From: an uncultured Clostridia bacterium
GTDB taxonomy: Bacteria; Bacillota; Clostridia; Oscillospirales; Acutalibacteraceae
NCBI GenBank assembly: GCA_958436475.1
Contig: CAUBKG010000051.1
Span: 1 to 15,098, forward strand
Length of the DNA stretch: 15,098 nucleotides
Reading direction: 5' to 3'
Part shown: piece by piece, positions 6,646 to 14,094 of the stretch
Position numbering within the stretch: position 1 is the first letter of the stretch
How the letters are laid out: each line of letters begins with the position of its first letter
Position numbers and translations under genes: made by a program
The notes under the pieces: generated by a model
The model's input: only the letters and a program-made list of their open reading frames with translations
What the model was told of the DNA's origin: nothing
Databases searched by the model: none

Positions 6646-7872
6646 ATGGACATAAAAAGCCTTGCTGGGCGCATCCGGTGCCTCTCGGTTTACCGCGGGG
6701 TGCTGAAACAACGCTTTTTCGCCCTGTTTCTGGAGCTGAGCGGCCCTGCCTGCCGCCCGGTGGAGGAAATTTACAGTGAAATGTTTTTAGAGCTGGCCCG
6801 GGAGGAGCATGAAAATTCGTTTGCCCAAATGGTGTCAGACGCCGTTTGCTACGACGATAATCCATTCTCCCGCCTGTGCGCCGCCGGACGGAAGGCGGAG
6901 GCTTCCCTTCCCCTGCGGCAGGCCGCGGAGGCGGACATTGCAGCACTCCGGGAATTCGCCTCCCTTTCGCCCGACCGCCTTGCGGTTTTTTCAGAACCGC
7001 CCGCAGAGGCGCTCCCCGCCTTCCTTCCCCGCTTCGAAACCGGGGAAATCCCTCCCGTGCTTGCAGGCGGGGTGGATACGGTCGCCGCGTTTTATGAAGC
7101 GCAGGGGTGCGGCGTGTTCGCAAAATACCGCGCCTTCTCCTTTCAGAATGGGAAAATCGAGCCCATTTTCCACCCGGATCCCATCCGCCTTTCCGGGCTC
7201 AAAGGATACGAGAGCCAGAAGGATCAGATCATCCATAACACGCAGGCCTTCCTTTCAGGCTTTGCCGCGAACAACCTGCTTTTGTACGGCGATATGGGAA
7301 CCGGGAAATCCTCCACGGTGCATGCCGTTCTGAACGAATTCGCACCGCAGGGGCTTCGGATGATCGAAATTTCAAAGGAAAATATCCACGATTTCCCCGA
7401 CCTCATCGACCAAGTGGCAAAAATCCCGCAAAAATTTATTGTGTTTATCGACGACCTTTCCTTTACCCAGCAGGACGACAGCTTTGCCGCCCTCAAGGCT
7501 ATTCTGGAAGGCGGGCTCGCCGCGAGGCCCAAAAACCTGCTCATTTACGCCACCTCCAACCGCCGCCATCTGGTGCGCGAGCGCTTTTCCGACCGCGAGG
7601 GGGACGAAATCCATTTTGCCGATACCATGCAGGAGCTGCTTTCCCTTTCCGACCGGTTCGGCATCTCCATCACCTTCTTAAAGCCGGGGCGCGAGGAATA
7701 TTATCGCATCGTGACCGAGCTCGCTGCGGACCGGCAGCTGGATATCGACCGCCGCATCCTCTTGGAGGATGCCGAGCGCTGGGCGCTGGAGCGCGGAGGG
7801 CGCAGCCCCCGCACCGCCCGGCAGTATATCGATTACCTCACGGCAAAGCTCCGCTGTAAAAAATCGGATTGA
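6646..7872 (+). CDS. DUF815 family AAA-type ATPase
   Basis: This is a 408-residue ATP-binding protein. The N-terminal ~180 residues are poorly conserved, then comes a single AAA-type domain: LKGYESQKDQIIHNTQ, Walker A GDMGTGKSS (215-223), Walker B FIVFIDD (264-270), YATSNRRHL with a sensor-1 asparagine (305), and RSPRTARQY with a sensor-2-like arginine (about 389). These match the DUF815 family, whose cellular role is not established. ATG 6646 is chosen because AAAGGAAG lies 7 bases upstream; an in-frame TTG at 6613 has no good site. It is divergent from the ger operon and appears monocistronic, with no partner gene nearby. It is probably cytoplasmic, with no signal peptide or membrane helices. 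Confidence 0.85.
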   Translation: MDIKSLAGRIRCLSVYRGVLKQRFFALFLELSGPACRPVEEIYSEMFLELAREEHENSFAQMVSDAVCYDDNPFSRLCAAGRKAEASLPLRQAAEADIAALREFASLSPDRLAVFSEPPAEALPAFLPRFETGEIPPVLAGGVDTVAAFYEAQGCGVFAKYRAFSFQNGKIEPIFHPDPIRLSGLKGYESQKDQIIHNTQAFLSGFAANNLLLYGDMGTGKSSTVHAVLNEFAPQGLRMIEISKENIHDFPDLIDQVAKIPQKFIVFIDDLSFTQQDDSFAALKAILEGGLAARPKNLLIYATSNRRHLVRERFSDREGDEIHFADTMQELLSLSDRFGISITFLKPGREEYYRIVTELAADRQLDIDRRILLEDAERWALERGGRSPRTARQYIDYLTAKLRCKKSD

Positions 7873-7943
7873 AGAAAAAAGCCGCGCCGGCCTTTCATGA
7901 TGTGCCGCAGCCGCAATGGGGGAAGGCAGTGCGGCGCCCCGTG

Positions 7944-8104
7944 ATAAAAAATAGCCGCGAATAGGCGACCGTTTTCCGGCAAAATGGAACAGCGGCTATT
8001 TTTTTGCGCATGCGGTCTCTTCGAGGCCGCGCGCTGTGATTTTACGTCCGTTGCCCGTGCAGCGGGCAACATGGACAATTTTTATAGATTGCCAGGGGCA
8101 ATCT
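7944..8104 (+). repeat. Four-hairpin intergenic repeat, tandem unit 1 (modules A + B)
   Basis: Module A: AAAAAATAGCCGC (7946-7958) pairs over 13 base pairs with GCGGCTATTTTTT (7992-8004), which gives it the form of an intrinsic terminator. Module B has three hairpins: H1 GCGGTCTC/GAGGCCGC (8012-8030), extended by GCGC/GCGC with a two-base bulge; H2 GTTGCCCG/CGGGCAAC (8050-8070); linker ATGGACAA; and H3 TTTTTATAGATTGCC/GGCAATCTATAAAAA (8079-8111), a perfect 15 base pairs with a 3-base loop. It lies 71 bases after the DUF815 stop, in the same direction. A further stem at 7902-7937 (GTGCCGCA/TGCGGCGC) has no T tail. No coding potential is apparent. Confidence 0.85.
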
Positions 8105-8277
8105 ATAAAAAATAGCCGCAAGAGTGGGGACATATTTCCGGCAGAACAGATCTGCGGCTATTTTTTTGGCGCATGCGGTCTCTTCGAGGCCGCGCGCTGT
8201 GATTTTACGTCCGTTGCCCGTGCAGCGGGCAACATGGACAATTTTTATAGATTGCCAGGGGCAATCTATAAAAAATA
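8105..8277 (+). repeat. Four-hairpin intergenic repeat, tandem unit 2 (modules A + B)
   Basis: It has the same layout as unit 1, offset by 161-163 bases. The A stem at 8107-8119/8154-8166 is identical to that of unit 1, but its loop differs (AAGAGTGGGGACATATTTCC against GAATAGGCGACCGTTTTCC). Module B, 8169-8277, is identical base for base to 8006-8114 (109 bases). The right end ATAAAAAATA runs straight into the next hairpin at 8278, as it does at the unit 1/unit 2 boundary. Confidence 0.85.
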
Positions 8278-8325
8278 CCCACTATGACGTTTTTCTAGCG
8301 AAAGAGTCATAGTGGGTTATTTATT
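8275..8325. terminator. Bidirectional terminator between convergent genes
   Basis: CCCACTATGAC (8278-8288) pairs perfectly with GTCATAGTGGG (8306-8316), with a second inner stem around TAGC. T-rich sequence follows on the plus strand (TTATTTATTTT) and also on the minus strand (TATTTTTTATAG). It separates the DUF815 gene (+) from the glycosyltransferase gene (-). It occupies the place of a third module A after the tandem repeat units, but its stem sequence is different. Confidence 0.75.
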
Positions 8326-8522
8326 TTCTGTATCGGCCTTGCCAATGGGCCTTGGGGGATGTTTTCCAAAGCACAGGCGCGGCCTTTTTCGGTGAAGCCA
8401 AGCTCGGGCGATACCATCCGAGTACCCTGCGCCGCAAACGGATCCTTTTTGCCGCTTGCGGCCGAAGATTTTTCGCAGAAGCCTGAAAAACACATTGTAT
8501 TCTGATGGTATCGCCTAAACCC
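8326..8522. other. Intergenic segment with a 12-bp inverted repeat and a doubtful short ORF
   Basis: GGCGATACCATC (8407-8418) and GATGGTATCGCC (8504-8515) are perfect inverted repeats 85 bases apart; the right arm lies just outside the stop of the glycosyltransferase gene at 8523. A small hairpin GCCGC-TT-GCGGC lies between them. The minus strand is open for 62 codons (8495-8307, ending within the terminator hairpin) and reads plausibly, for example MVSPELGFTEKGRACALEN. It has no ribosome binding site, so I do not call it a gene. Confidence 0.4.
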
Positions 8523-9467
8523 TCAGTGATTCAGAAATTCTTCCACGATATACTTCGGGCGGGCCTTCACCTCGTTATACATCTTGCCGATATATTCCCC
8601 GATGATGCCGAGGCTCAAAAGCTGGATGCCCCCCAGCAGCCAGATGGAGGCGACGATAGCCGTCCATCCGGAAACCGCGGCGCCGAGGGCCTTCGAAATC
8701 AGGGCGTAGAGAAGGCCGAACACGCTGAGGAAGGAAATGATGATGCCGAGGCTGGAAATCATCTTGAGCGGACGCACGCTGAAGGAGGTGATGCCGTCCA
8801 TCGCGAAGGCGAGCATCTTCTTCAGCGGGTATTTCGATTCCCCGGCGATCCGCTCCGCACGTTCGTAATAGACCTTGTCCGTCTTGAAGCCGATCTGGGG
8901 CATAATGCCGCGCAGGAACAGGTTCACTTCCCGGTATTCGGCAAGCACATCCAGCGCGCGGCGGCCCATCAGGCGGTAGTCCGCGTGATTGAAGACGACG
9001 TCCGCCCCGAAAAATTTCATGACCTTATAAAAGCCCTCGGCGGTGGCGCGCTTAAAAAAGGTATCCGTTTCGCGCTTGCTGCGCACGCCGTACACGATCT
9101 CGCATCCTTCTGCGAATTTCTTCATCATTTCGTCCATGGCGTTCACATCGTCCTGCAGGTCGGCGTCGATGGAGATGGCGCAGTCACAGTGGTCCTTCGC
9201 CGTCATAAGGCCCGCGAGCAGGGCATTCTGGTGGCCCTTGTTGCGCGAAAGCTTCAGCCCGCAGACCTGCGGCTTCTCTTCGTGCAGGCGGGAAATAATC
9301 TCCCACGTTTTATCTTTGCTGCCGTCGTCCACGAACAGGACGCGGCTCTTCGGGTCTGCGAGGCCGGCCTTTACGAGTTGATCAAGCTTTTCCACGAGCT
9401 TTCCGGAGGAAATCGGCAGCATTTCCTCTTCGTTGTAACACGGAACTACGATATAGAGTACATTCAT
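8523..9467 (-). CDS. GT2 polyprenyl-phosphate glycosyltransferase (GtrB/CsbB-like)
   Basis: This 314-residue family 2 glycosyltransferase moves a sugar from a nucleotide sugar to undecaprenyl phosphate on the inner face of the membrane. The motifs are VVPCYNEEE (7-15), VDDGSKDKT (46-54), the metal-binding DADLQDD (101-107), YRLMGRRALD (164-173), and RIAGESKYPLKKML (206-219), the conserved arginine/SKYP region of the GtrB/DPM1-like group. Two C-terminal helices (about 236-258 and 270-292) anchor it. The ATG overlaps the stop of the yfhO-like gene (ATGA, 9467-9464), so the two genes are translationally coupled. In Listeria and Bacillus, GT2 enzymes of this kind supply the lipid-linked sugar to a YfhO-type transferase. 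The sugar is unknown here. Confidence 0.9.
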   Translation of the reverse strand: MNVLYIVVPCYNEEEMLPISSGKLVEKLDQLVKAGLADPKSRVLFVDDGSKDKTWEIISRLHEEKPQVCGLKLSRNKGHQNALLAGLMTAKDHCDCAISIDADLQDDVNAMDEMMKKFAEGCEIVYGVRSKRETDTFFKRATAEGFYKVMKFFGADVVFNHADYRLMGRRALDVLAEYREVNLFLRGIMPQIGFKTDKVYYERAERIAGESKYPLKKMLAFAMDGITSFSVRPLKMISSLGIIISFLSVFGLLYALISKALGAAVSGWTAIVASIWLLGGIQLLSLGIIGEYIGKMYNEVKARPKYIVEEFLNH

Positions 9468-11956
9468 CGTTTTCCCTTTTCCTTTCCATATTTTTTCCGG
9501 TTTGGCCTGTGCTTTTCTTCGATTTCACACAGCTCCGCAAAAATTTCTTCGTTCACGGTGAACCCATCCACGATTTCGGGCGCGCCCGGTTCCGCCTTCG
9601 CGCTTTTGCCGCGCCTTTTGAGGAAAATCAGGCCGCACACCGCAAGATACAATAAAAACACGCCGAAACAGGAAAGGGCAATATACCCCCCCGTTTTGAG
9701 CCCCGGGGTCATATAAGTAAATCGGATATCGGAAACGCCCGCGCTGCATTTCACCGCCATGCCGAGCTCATTCGCAAAAAGTATCTCCGCGGGCTCTCCG
9801 TTCACCTCGGCAGACCATCCGCTTTCATACGGCACGCTGAAGAATACGTAATTCGGCGCTTCCAGCGTGATTTCTGCCGTGAAGCCCCGCGTATCCCGCT
9901 GGAAGCAGCCCGCGCTCGAGGCGCTCCGCTTCGTGCATTCCTCGAGATATTCCTCCGCACCGAGGGAGGCGGCCTCCGAAGCGTCGTAGTGCATCAGCAC
10001 CGCGGCGGCCTTATCCTTCTCTTCATCCGGCACGACCATGGCCTTAATCATCACGCGTTCGCGCTCTTTGGGCGAAAGGGCCTCCGCCTCCGAGCGGGTC
10101 AGGTAATATTCATAAGTGAAGCCATAGGGGAGGAAGGCTTCGTTTTCGTATACCTGGAAGCCGTTCTGCGTATCGTAATAGGAAAAGCCGGGCAGCTCGC
10201 CCGCCTGCCCGAGATAATCGGCCTCGGCGCGCGGGCGGTACCCCTCCTCCTCGAATACCCATTTGACGGAAAGCAGGCCCCGCAGGGTATAGTGCGAAGT
10301 ATCCGGGTGGATCTCGACCACACGCTCCATGCCAATGAAATCATAAAAATTCGTAACGCTTCCCGGCACGATGCTGTGGAAGCCCTGGATGCAGGGCATG
10401 TCCCAATACATGGAGAGGTTTTTGAGAGAATTGAGAATATCGATCCGGTGCTCCTCGTCTCCGGGCAGGTCGATCTTTTCCGCGCCGTTTACCGCGCGGG
10501 GAATCATGAAAGCATCGGTATCGTATTCAAAGTTGCTTTTTTCCGTGTATAGGAAACCGGACGCATAAAGCACCGAAACGGCAGCCGTGAAGATCAGGAG
10601 CAGACGGCGGTAACGTTCCGGGCGGCGGTACAGGCCGTAAACCAGCCAGAGCGTGAGCCCTGCACAGAGGAGGGCCACCCCCGCCGTGTAAAAAAAGTTC
10701 AGAGTGCGGGTGTGGTCATAGATGCCGAGCTGCCAGCGGCCTTCATATTCATTCGGCCAGAGCGCCGTGATGCCTACGATAAACGCCAGCAGAATCATAA
10801 TAAAAACAGCCGGGCTTTTGAGGTTTGCCTGCCGGGCCCTGGAAAAGGAAATGCCCGTGGCCATGCAGAGAAAGAGGATGGGCATAAAAAACCAGCGGCT
10901 GTAATAATAGGCGTTGAACATGGAGAACATGCTGTTCAACACCGGCACGAACACGATCACGCCGCAGACGATGAGCAGCGTTTTGAGCCACGAGGGCTCC
11001 CGGAGGGTAAAATAACCAAGCACGCCCGTAAGGCCCACGAGGGGCAGCCACAGGCAGGGAACGCGCCAATAAACGTCCGCCATGGCGAAAAACACCGAAG
11101 CATCCGGCAGGTCGGGCGGGCAGAGCATGGATTTGATGAGCTCGGCATACATGGGCCAATCGTATACCAGGCAGGAAACACCGCTGATCGTTTCGGAAAT
11201 GCGCTGGTTCTGCAAAACGGAAAGAACCGCCGGCAGCATCAGCACCATAGACATGCCGAATCCGAGCGCCGCCTCGAGGCACAGCTTGCAGAACCGGCCG
11301 GGGCGCATGCTCCAGCCGCCGCAGGCGGTGCGCACCAGTACATAGATCAGGGTGAACAGCACCATGCCGAAAAAGAAATAATAATTATTCAGCGCCGCGG
11401 CGAGCACAACGAGCGCGAACACGCCGGTGCGCCCCTCCTCCACCAGCAGATCGAGCGCAAGCATCAGAAGCGGGAAAAGAAGGATGGCCTCATGGAAATG
11501 ATTGTAAAACAGATTATAAACGGAAAAGCTCGAAAAGGCATACAGAATAGCGGACATAACCGCAAAGGTCGAATCCTTTACATATCTCCGCAAGAACGCA
11601 TATGCCGCCACCGCCGCAAGAGATACCTTGAGCATCAGCAGCGGAGCCAAAAGATAGGGCACCGCGCCTTCCGGGAACAGCGTGGTCAGCCAGAAAAAGG
11701 GGCTGCCGAGATTATAGAAGCTGTAAGAGCCGATAAAGTTTGCGCCGAGATCGGTGCTCCAGTTCCAGAAAAATTCGCCGCTGCGCACCGCCTCTTGCGC
11801 AAGGACGCCAAAGGGAATCTGCTGCATATTATAATCGGCATACAGAAAGAAATACCCGTGTTCCGCGATGATATAAGGGATAAAGACTGCGGCAGAAAGT
11901 GCAAACGCAAGAAAGAAGACCTTGATACAGCTTTCTTTCCTCTTTGAACTCTGCAT
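9464..11956 (-). CDS. YfhO family membrane glycosyltransferase
   Basis: This is an 830-residue multi-spanning membrane protein of the YfhO family (GT-C-like fold). A basic start and first helix lead to the extracellular loop ADYNMQQIPF, the family's conserved acidic region, then GANFIGSYSFYNLGSPFFWL. About a dozen helices follow, then a large extracytoplasmic domain (about 500-750) with FYDFIGMERVVEIHPD, YSMPYE-type VPYESGWSAEVNGE and a last helix before a charged cytoplasmic tail. YfhO proteins such as Listeria GtlB and B. subtilis YfhO take a sugar from a polyprenyl carrier and decorate lipoteichoic acid or a similar surface polymer; this role fits the coupled GT2 gene downstream. I prefer ATG 11956 because GAGGTG (11967-11962) is 5 bases upstream; ATG 11959 is also possible, and the TTG at 11971 is too close. 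The acceptor is inferred. Confidence 0.87.
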   Translation of the reverse strand: MQSSKRKESCIKVFFLAFALSAAVFIPYIIAEHGYFFLYADYNMQQIPFGVLAQEAVRSGEFFWNWSTDLGANFIGSYSFYNLGSPFFWLTTLFPEGAVPYLLAPLLMLKVSLAAVAAYAFLRRYVKDSTFAVMSAILYAFSSFSVYNLFYNHFHEAILLFPLLMLALDLLVEEGRTGVFALVVLAAALNNYYFFFGMVLFTLIYVLVRTACGGWSMRPGRFCKLCLEAALGFGMSMVLMLPAVLSVLQNQRISETISGVSCLVYDWPMYAELIKSMLCPPDLPDASVFFAMADVYWRVPCLWLPLVGLTGVLGYFTLREPSWLKTLLIVCGVIVFVPVLNSMFSMFNAYYYSRWFFMPILFLCMATGISFSRARQANLKSPAVFIMILLAFIVGITALWPNEYEGRWQLGIYDHTRTLNFFYTAGVALLCAGLTLWLVYGLYRRPERYRRLLLIFTAAVSVLYASGFLYTEKSNFEYDTDAFMIPRAVNGAEKIDLPGDEEHRIDILNSLKNLSMYWDMPCIQGFHSIVPGSVTNFYDFIGMERVVEIHPDTSHYTLRGLLSVKWVFEEEGYRPRAEADYLGQAGELPGFSYYDTQNGFQVYENEAFLPYGFTYEYYLTRSEAEALSPKERERVMIKAMVVPDEEKDKAAAVLMHYDASEAASLGAEEYLEECTKRSASSAGCFQRDTRGFTAEITLEAPNYVFFSVPYESGWSAEVNGEPAEILFANELGMAVKCSAGVSDIRFTYMTPGLKTGGYIALSCFGVFLLYLAVCGLIFLKRRGKSAKAEPGAPEIVDGFTVNEEIFAELCEIEEKHRPNRKKYGKEKGKR

Positions 11957-11983
11957 CATTTCACCTCGCAATGTAATACAATC

Positions 11984-12012
11984 ATTATATCGGTTTCATC
12001 CCCGTTTCACAA
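11984..12012 (-). promoter_or_regulatory. Sigma-A type promoter for the yfhO-GT2 operon
   Basis: On the minus strand TTGTGA (12012-12007), 17 bases, then TATAAT (11989-11984, perfect -10). It sits 27 bases before the chosen start of the yfhO-like gene. Confidence 0.75.
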
Positions 12013-12055
12013 TATCCTATTTTCACTTTTTTGACAGTTTGCGATTTTCCGTGCG

Positions 12056-12084
12056 TGGACAAGCACCGGCCAAAATGGTATACT
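12056..12084 (+). promoter_or_regulatory. Sigma-A type promoter for yfbR
   Basis: TGGACA (12056-12061), 17 bases, TATACT (12079-12084), with TGG before the -10 giving an extended -10. It is 29 bases before the ATG at 12114 and points away from the yfhO promoter, so the two share the gap 11972-12104. The perfect TTGACA at 12031 is too far from this -10 to be its partner. Confidence 0.75.
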
Positions 12085-12113
12085 GAAAAAAATCAGGTGG
12101 AGGAATGAAGCCC

Positions 12114-12707
12114 ATGAGTCAGTTTTTCGCCATGCTTTCCCGCATGAAATATATCAACCGGTGGGGCCTCATGCGCAATACCCGGCCGGAAACCTTAAGC
12201 GAGCACAGCCTGGAGGTGGCGTTCCTCGCCCACGCGCTGGGAGTGCTGCGCAACAAGCGCTTCAGCGGCAGCGTGAACCCCGAGCGCCTGGCTCTGCTGA
12301 GCCTGTTTCATGATGTTCCGGAAATCATCACCGGCGACCTGCCCACCCCGGTGAAATATTATAACGAAAGCATCCGCGGCGTGTACGGCGAAATCGAAGA
12401 AAACGCCTGCGGGTTCCTGCTCTCCATGCTCCCCGGGGACCTGATAGAAGAATATGCGCCCCTGCTTTCCCCCACGGAGGAAGACCGCGAGCTTCTTCCC
12501 CTGCTCAAGGCGGCAGATAAACTTTCGGCGCTCATCAAATGCCTGGAGGAAAAATCCATGGGCAACCGCGACTTCGAGCAGGCAGAAGCCTCTACCCGCC
12601 GTGCGCTCGAAGAAATGCATCTGCCGGAGGCAGACTGTTTCCTCCACGAATTCCTGCCCGCCTATCTTTTGACGCTGGACGAGCAGAAGCAGGGCGGAAA
12701 CTTCTGA
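12114..12707 (+). CDS. yfbR: 5'-deoxynucleotidase YfbR (HD domain)
   Basis: This cytoplasmic metal-dependent phosphohydrolase dephosphorylates deoxynucleoside 5'-monophosphates, balancing dNTP pools. The 197 residues match E. coli YfbR almost end to end: FFAMLSRMKYINRWGLMRNTR (R16, W17), the first metal histidine in SEHSLEVA (H31), the HD pair in LFHDVPE (H66, D67), the conserved glutamate (E70), TGDLPTPVKYYN (D75), and KAADKLSALIKCLEE (D135). All catalytic positions are present. ATG 12114 gives GGAGG a 10-base spacing and the E. coli-like start; ATG 12105 has only one base after GGAGG, although AGGTGG could serve it. The downstream PRPP synthetase gene, 115 bases away, also belongs to nucleotide metabolism. 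Confidence 0.92.
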   Translation: MSQFFAMLSRMKYINRWGLMRNTRPETLSEHSLEVAFLAHALGVLRNKRFSGSVNPERLALLSLFHDVPEIITGDLPTPVKYYNESIRGVYGEIEENACGFLLSMLPGDLIEEYAPLLSPTEEDRELLPLLKAADKLSALIKCLEEKSMGNRDFEQAEASTRRALEEMHLPEADCFLHEFLPAYLLTLDEQKQGGNF

Positions 12708-12725
12708 AAACATGCTGCCAAAGGC

Positions 12726-12756
12726 TTGAAAAAGCCGAAAAATGTTGTAATATAGT
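12726..12756 (+). promoter_or_regulatory. Possible promoter for the PRPP synthetase gene
   Basis: TTGAAA (12726-12731) is followed by an AT-rich -10 region. TAATAT (12748-12753) gives a 16-base spacer and TATAGT (12751-12756) a 19-base spacer, so the exact -10 is ambiguous. No terminator with a T run is visible after yfbR, so read-through from yfbR is also likely. Confidence 0.4.
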
Positions 12757-12822
12757 AATGATAAAGACAGGATGCTGCGCGGCGGAAGGGCCGCGTTCAG
12801 ACTTTACAAAGGGGAGTATTTC

Positions 12823-13998
12823 ATGACGACGACAAATCCTGATATCTTGAACTGTATTCCGGTGGGGGCGCTGGGGATCATCGCTATGCCGGGCTGCGAG
12901 GAGCTCGGCCGTACGATCGATAATTACCTCATCGGCTGGCGAAACGAGCGTGAGGAAGAGGTGGAAGACCATATCGTCTTCGCCGGCTACAACCGGGACA
13001 GTTACCTTCTCGATTACACCATCACCCGTTTCGGCACGGGCGAGGGCAAGGCGGTCATCAACGAATCCGCCCGCGGGCTGGATATTTACATCCTCTGTGA
13101 TATTTTCAATTACGGCGTTACCTATAAGCGCTACGGCATCAACGTCCCGATGAGCCCGGACGAGCATTATCAGGACCTCAAGCGCGTGATCGCCGCCATC
13201 GGCGGAAAATCCCGCCGGCTCACGGTGATTATGCCGATGCTCTACGAAGGCCGCCAGCACAAGCGCAGCGCGCGTGAATCGCTGGACTGCGCCCTGGCTC
13301 TGCAGGAGCTCTGCCGCATGGGCGTGGATAACATCATCACCTTCGATGCGCACGACGCCCGCGTGCAGAACGCCATCCCCTTGAGCGGCTTTGAAAACTT
13401 CCAGCCCACCTATCAGATGATAAAGGCCCTGGCCACCAACGTGCCGGATATTCAGTTCAAACGCGATAAGATGCTCATCGTCTCCCCGGATGAAGGCGGT
13501 ATGAACCGATGCATTTATTACTCCTCCATGCTCGGCCTCGACCTCGGCATGTTCTATAAGCGCCGCGATTACGCCACCATTGTAAACGGCCGCAACCCGA
13601 TCGTTGCCCACGAGTATTTGGGAGACAGCGTCGAGGGCAAGGATATCATCATTGTGGACGATATGATCTCCTCCGGCGATTCCGTGATCGATATCGGCAA
13701 AAAGCTCAAAGCCCTCAAGGCCCGCAAGATTTTCGTCTGCACCTGTTTCGGCCTCTTCTGCGAAGGCCTCGAGCGGTTCGACGAAGCCTACAAGGAAGGC
13801 TATATCGAGCGCGTATTCACCACCAACCTCGTTTACCGCACGCCCGAGCTGCTCGAGCGCGAGTGGTACTGCGAGGTGGATATGTCCAAATACATCTCCC
13901 TGATTATCGATACCCTGAATCACGATATGTCGGTCAGCACCCTGCTGAACCCCTCCGACCGCATCCAGCGCTTCCTCCGCAAGCTGGGCAAGCGGTAA
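12823..13998 (+). CDS. prs: Ribose-phosphate pyrophosphokinase, long clostridial form (PRPP synthetase)
   Basis: This enzyme makes phosphoribosyl pyrophosphate from ribose 5-phosphate and ATP for purine, pyrimidine, histidine and NAD synthesis. It has 391 residues, against about 315 in the classic enzyme; the extra length is at the N-terminus and in insertions. Recognisable sites are RQHKRSARE (144-152, for RQDRKxxxRE), ITFDAHDARVQNAI (172-185, for the DLHAxQIQGFF metal region), SPDEGGMNR (221-229), the catalytic-lysine segment YKRRDY (245-250) and the PRPP loop DIIIVDDMISSGDSV (274-288). ATG 12823 follows GGGGAG with 6-base spacing; the earlier in-frame start at 12772 has no such site and would add unrelated residues. 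A strong terminator follows. It could be a second copy beside a standard prs elsewhere. Confidence 0.88.
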   Translation: MTTTNPDILNCIPVGALGIIAMPGCEELGRTIDNYLIGWRNEREEEVEDHIVFAGYNRDSYLLDYTITRFGTGEGKAVINESARGLDIYILCDIFNYGVTYKRYGINVPMSPDEHYQDLKRVIAAIGGKSRRLTVIMPMLYEGRQHKRSARESLDCALALQELCRMGVDNIITFDAHDARVQNAIPLSGFENFQPTYQMIKALATNVPDIQFKRDKMLIVSPDEGGMNRCIYYSSMLGLDLGMFYKRRDYATIVNGRNPIVAHEYLGDSVEGKDIIIVDDMISSGDSVIDIGKKLKALKARKIFVCTCFGLFCEGLERFDEAYKEGYIERVFTTNLVYRTPELLEREWYCEVDMSKYISLIIDTLNHDMSVSTLLNPSDRIQRFLRKLGKR

Positions 13999-14017
13999 AT
14001 CGAAAATCAAAATGAAG

Positions 14018-14053
14018 AAAGCTCCATCCTATTTTTAGGATGGAGCTTTTTTT
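14018..14053. terminator. Bidirectional terminator between prs and spoIIR
   Basis: AAGCTCCATCCT (14019-14030) pairs perfectly with AGGATGGAGCTT (14037-14048), followed by seven T ending at 14053. The minus-strand exit is TTTCTTCATTTTG, so it can also serve spoIIR, which converges on it. An extra 8-bp stem ACGGCTGG/CCAGCCGT (14063-14070/14087-14094) sits directly after the spoIIR stop. Confidence 0.9.
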
Positions 14054-14094
14054 CATCGGCCTACGGCTGGGAAATTCCGCGCGGCGCCAGCCGT

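Noticed and set aside
7944..8277. CRISPR array or riboswitch
   Set aside because: The repeat unit is about 162 bases with internal hairpins and no variable spacers, and it lies at the 3' side of a gene, not in a 5' leader; no known riboswitch core is seen.
8307..8495. 62-codon minus-strand frame as a gene
   Set aside because: It has no ribosome binding site, ends inside a terminator hairpin, and contains one arm of an inverted repeat; kept only as a low-interest observation.
8523..9716. Long plus-strand frames opposite the GT2, yfhO, ger and MurE-like genes
   Set aside because: They are antisense shadows in GC-rich coding DNA; the minus-strand products have clear family motifs and starts, the plus-strand ones have none.
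12031..12036. TTGACA as the -35 of the yfbR promoter
   Set aside because: It is 42 bases from the TATACT at 12079; TGGACA at 12056 has the correct 17-base spacing.
12723..12736. Terminator after yfbR (GGCTT/AAGCC)
   Set aside because: The stem has only five base pairs and no T run follows.
12592..14010. 472-codon minus-strand frame over the PRPP synthetase gene
   Set aside because: The sequence is a low-complexity mirror of the prs codons, while the plus strand carries the PRPP loop, the catalytic-lysine segment and a good ribosome binding site.
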